Shown piece after piece: positions 4,855-5,787 of a stretch of 5,787 nucleotides of DNA. The notes under the pieces were generated by a model. The model was not told where the DNA came from and made no database searches. It saw nothing but the letters and a program-made list of their open reading frames with translations. The DNA is taken from assembly GCA_041655765.1 (NCBI GenBank), contig JBBAEU010000039.1:1-5787 (forward strand), given 5' to 3'. Positions within the stretch are counted from its first letter, which is position 1, and every line of letters begins with the position of its first letter. The translations under genes and the position numbers were made by a program. The DNA is from Brumimicrobium sp041655765. GTDB lineage: Bacteria; Bacteroidota; Bacteroidia; Flavobacteriales_D; Crocinitomicaceae.

Positions 4855-5787
4855 TTACTCCGTAAAGGTTACGTCAGGTAATGTAATAGATTGTGGTGCA
4901 ACAGCGTTAGTTAATACTAACGGAATTGCTGAGTCAGAATAGTTAAATGTTTTAGCCCCAACAAGTTTACTTCCGACAAGATTACCAGTAGCACCAAAAT
5001 CAGCAGAAGTAATAGCAGTAGGAGTAAGGCTGTGGTTTCTACCAGCAATTAATATCATATTGTCACCAGAAGTTAATGTTAATTCAACACTTAAAATATT
5101 ACCTATATCACTTGAACCCTCCATAGCAGGATTTTTTGTGGAAAAACTTGAACCATTATAAATTACACCAGTAGTTTGATTAAAAATAACAGGTTCGTAA
5201 CTTCCAACATAAGTAATATGAAGCCAAACTTTTTGTAAGGGTTCGACCCAATCATATCCCATTTTCGCGCGTTCTTGATTCATTAATTCTTCTGTTCCAT
5301 AATAGTCCCTAAATGAGGTAAATGAATTTAATTTTTCACGGTCAAACAAATGTTTTGATTGAGTCGTTGAAGGAAGCAAAGAATTCGTTGAAGTTATATA
5401 AACACCAGTCTTTCCTGCGGCATCAAAGATATTTGTTGTATAATTAGACCCCCACATCGTTGGAATGTCATAAGCTCCATAGGAATAGACTTTTCCAGTA
5501 GCGGTAATATCTGAATAAGATTCATGAACAGTGATTGTTGCATAATCGGCAAAATAGTTTGTAACGTATACCTCAGCACTTAAACCGTCAGCAGATGGAG
5601 TCAGCTTTACATGTGGATTGTCTTTATTCCAAGTAATAACGCCGATATCAGCTCCTGCCGGTTGAATATTTAAAGTAATTGTCTTTTTACCCGTTTCCCC
5701 AAAAGCTTTTGAAACTTCAAAGCTGATTTTTTTAGCAAGGGCTAAGCCCTCAGGTGTTAAGTCCGAGGGCTCTTCCGTTGTTTCTTC
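4855..5787 (-). CDS. Surface protein with Ig-like (BIG2-like) domain (partial, 5' end beyond window)
   Basis: The frame is open from the stop TAA at 4855-4857 up to base 5787, giving at least 310 residues; the internal ATG at 5455-5457 (Met111) has no reason to be the start. Visible residues 1-8 are an acidic EETTEEPS stretch, probably a linker. Residues about 20-100 look like a BIG2 Ig-like domain: FGETGKKTITLNIQP, then VITWNKDNPHVKL, then YATITV, matching the family's G-x-T-x-x-L-x-x-x-V-x-P, W-x-S-x-N-x-x-V and G-x-A-x-I-T-V rhythm. Residues 100-310 are beta-prone, rich in Ser, Thr, Asn and Gly, with no cysteine and no membrane helix. BIG2-type domains occur in surface adhesins and in phage structural proteins. 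Any signal peptide or anchor must be in the missing N-terminal part. It heads the visible operon, with the next gene 3 bp on. A virion decoration or receptor-binding protein, or a host-surface adhesin carried as cargo, are both possible. Confidence 0.65.
   Translation of the reverse strand, partial: EETTEEPSDLTPEGLALAKKISFEVSKAFGETGKKTITLNIQPAGADIGVITWNKDNPHVKLTPSADGLSAEVYVTNYFADYATITVHESYSDITATGKVYSYGAYDIPTMWGSNYTTNIFDAAGKTGVYITSTNSLLPSTTQSKHLFDREKLNSFTSFRDYYGTEELMNQERAKMGYDWVEPLQKVWLHITYVGSYEPVIFNQTTGVIYNGSSFSTKNPAMEGSSDIGNILSVELTLTSGDNMILIAGRNHSLTPTAITSADFGATGNLVGSKLVGAKTFNYSDSAIPLVLTNAVAPQSITLPDVTFTE
4858..4861 (-). promoter_or_regulatory. Ribosome-binding site built into the end of the BIG2-like gene
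   Basis: The last codons ACG GAG followed by TAA supply GGAG 6 nt before the ATG at 4849-4851. Since the site is entirely coding, the 160-aa protein is probably translated only when ribosomes finish the upstream gene. Confidence 0.65.

Noticed and set aside
5394..5579. Minus-strand open frame of 61 codons
   Set aside because: It is entirely within the BIG2-like gene in another frame, without a ribosome-binding site.
5738..5769. Small inverted repeats AGGGC/GCCCT and CCCTC/GAGGG within the BIG2-like gene
   Set aside because: They are 5-bp stems in coding sequence with no conserved spacing or further copies; chance is sufficient. A passing likeness to the repeats at 420-532 was too short to count.
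1..5787. Window as a closed circular genome
   Set aside because: Joining base 1 to base 5787 would fuse rep codon 130 (GQG) to the acidic linker of the BIG2-like protein, which makes no sense for either family, so sequence is missing.
1..5787. Mycoplasma/Spiroplasma genetic code (TGA = Trp)
   Set aside because: All genes are fully open with TGG for Trp and no in-frame TGA, unexpected in AT-rich DNA if TGA encoded Trp.

Overview
The window is AT-rich DNA in which every credible gene lies on the minus strand. Coding is dense, with strong GGAGG-type Shine-Dalgarno sites a few bases before ATG. Trp is always TGG and the five visible stops are TAA or TAG. This suggests a low-GC Gram-positive (Bacillota, or a Mycoplasmatota-like lineage using the standard code) rather than a Mycoplasma or Spiroplasma that reads TGA as Trp. 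The four proteins predicted to face outside (two surface proteins, the signal-peptide protein and the 114-aa membrane protein) contain no cysteine in the visible sequence, which fits a Gram-positive host.

Read in the direction of transcription (high to low coordinates), the layout is: (1) a large surface-type protein cut by the right edge, with an Ig-like (BIG2-like) domain (4855 to beyond 5787); (2) a 160-aa protein with one N-terminal membrane anchor and a beta-rich outer domain (4369-4851); (3) a 424-aa protein with signal peptide, long outer domain, C-terminal membrane helix and basic tail, an architecture like a filamentous-phage pIII adsorption protein (3083-4357); (4) a 114-aa membrane-anchored protein (2733-3077); (5) a 730-aa membrane P-loop ATPase, the best candidate for a Zot/pI-like morphogenesis motor (522-2714); (6) a 131-bp intergenic region with spaced repeats and small stem-loops; (7) the first 130 codons of a protein resembling the Rep_trans rolling-circle initiators, cut by the left edge, with two strong inverted repeats inside its first 40 codons.

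Gaps between genes 1-5 are 3, 11, 5 and 18 bp, and stop codons are interleaved with the next gene's ribosome-binding site, so this looks like one translationally coupled operon. My reading is that the window is most of the structural and assembly operon, plus the origin/rep junction, of a filamentous-phage-like (inovirus-like) element of a Gram-positive host. The order pIII-like, about 112-aa protein, pI-like ATPase is that of genes III-VI-I in Ff phages. This assignment is inferred from architecture, gene order and weak motifs. No sequence here is close enough to a named protein for me to recognise it, and a rolling-circle plasmid or small conjugative element remains possible. The 5787-bp piece is not a closed circle, because both terminal genes are cut and do not join sensibly.
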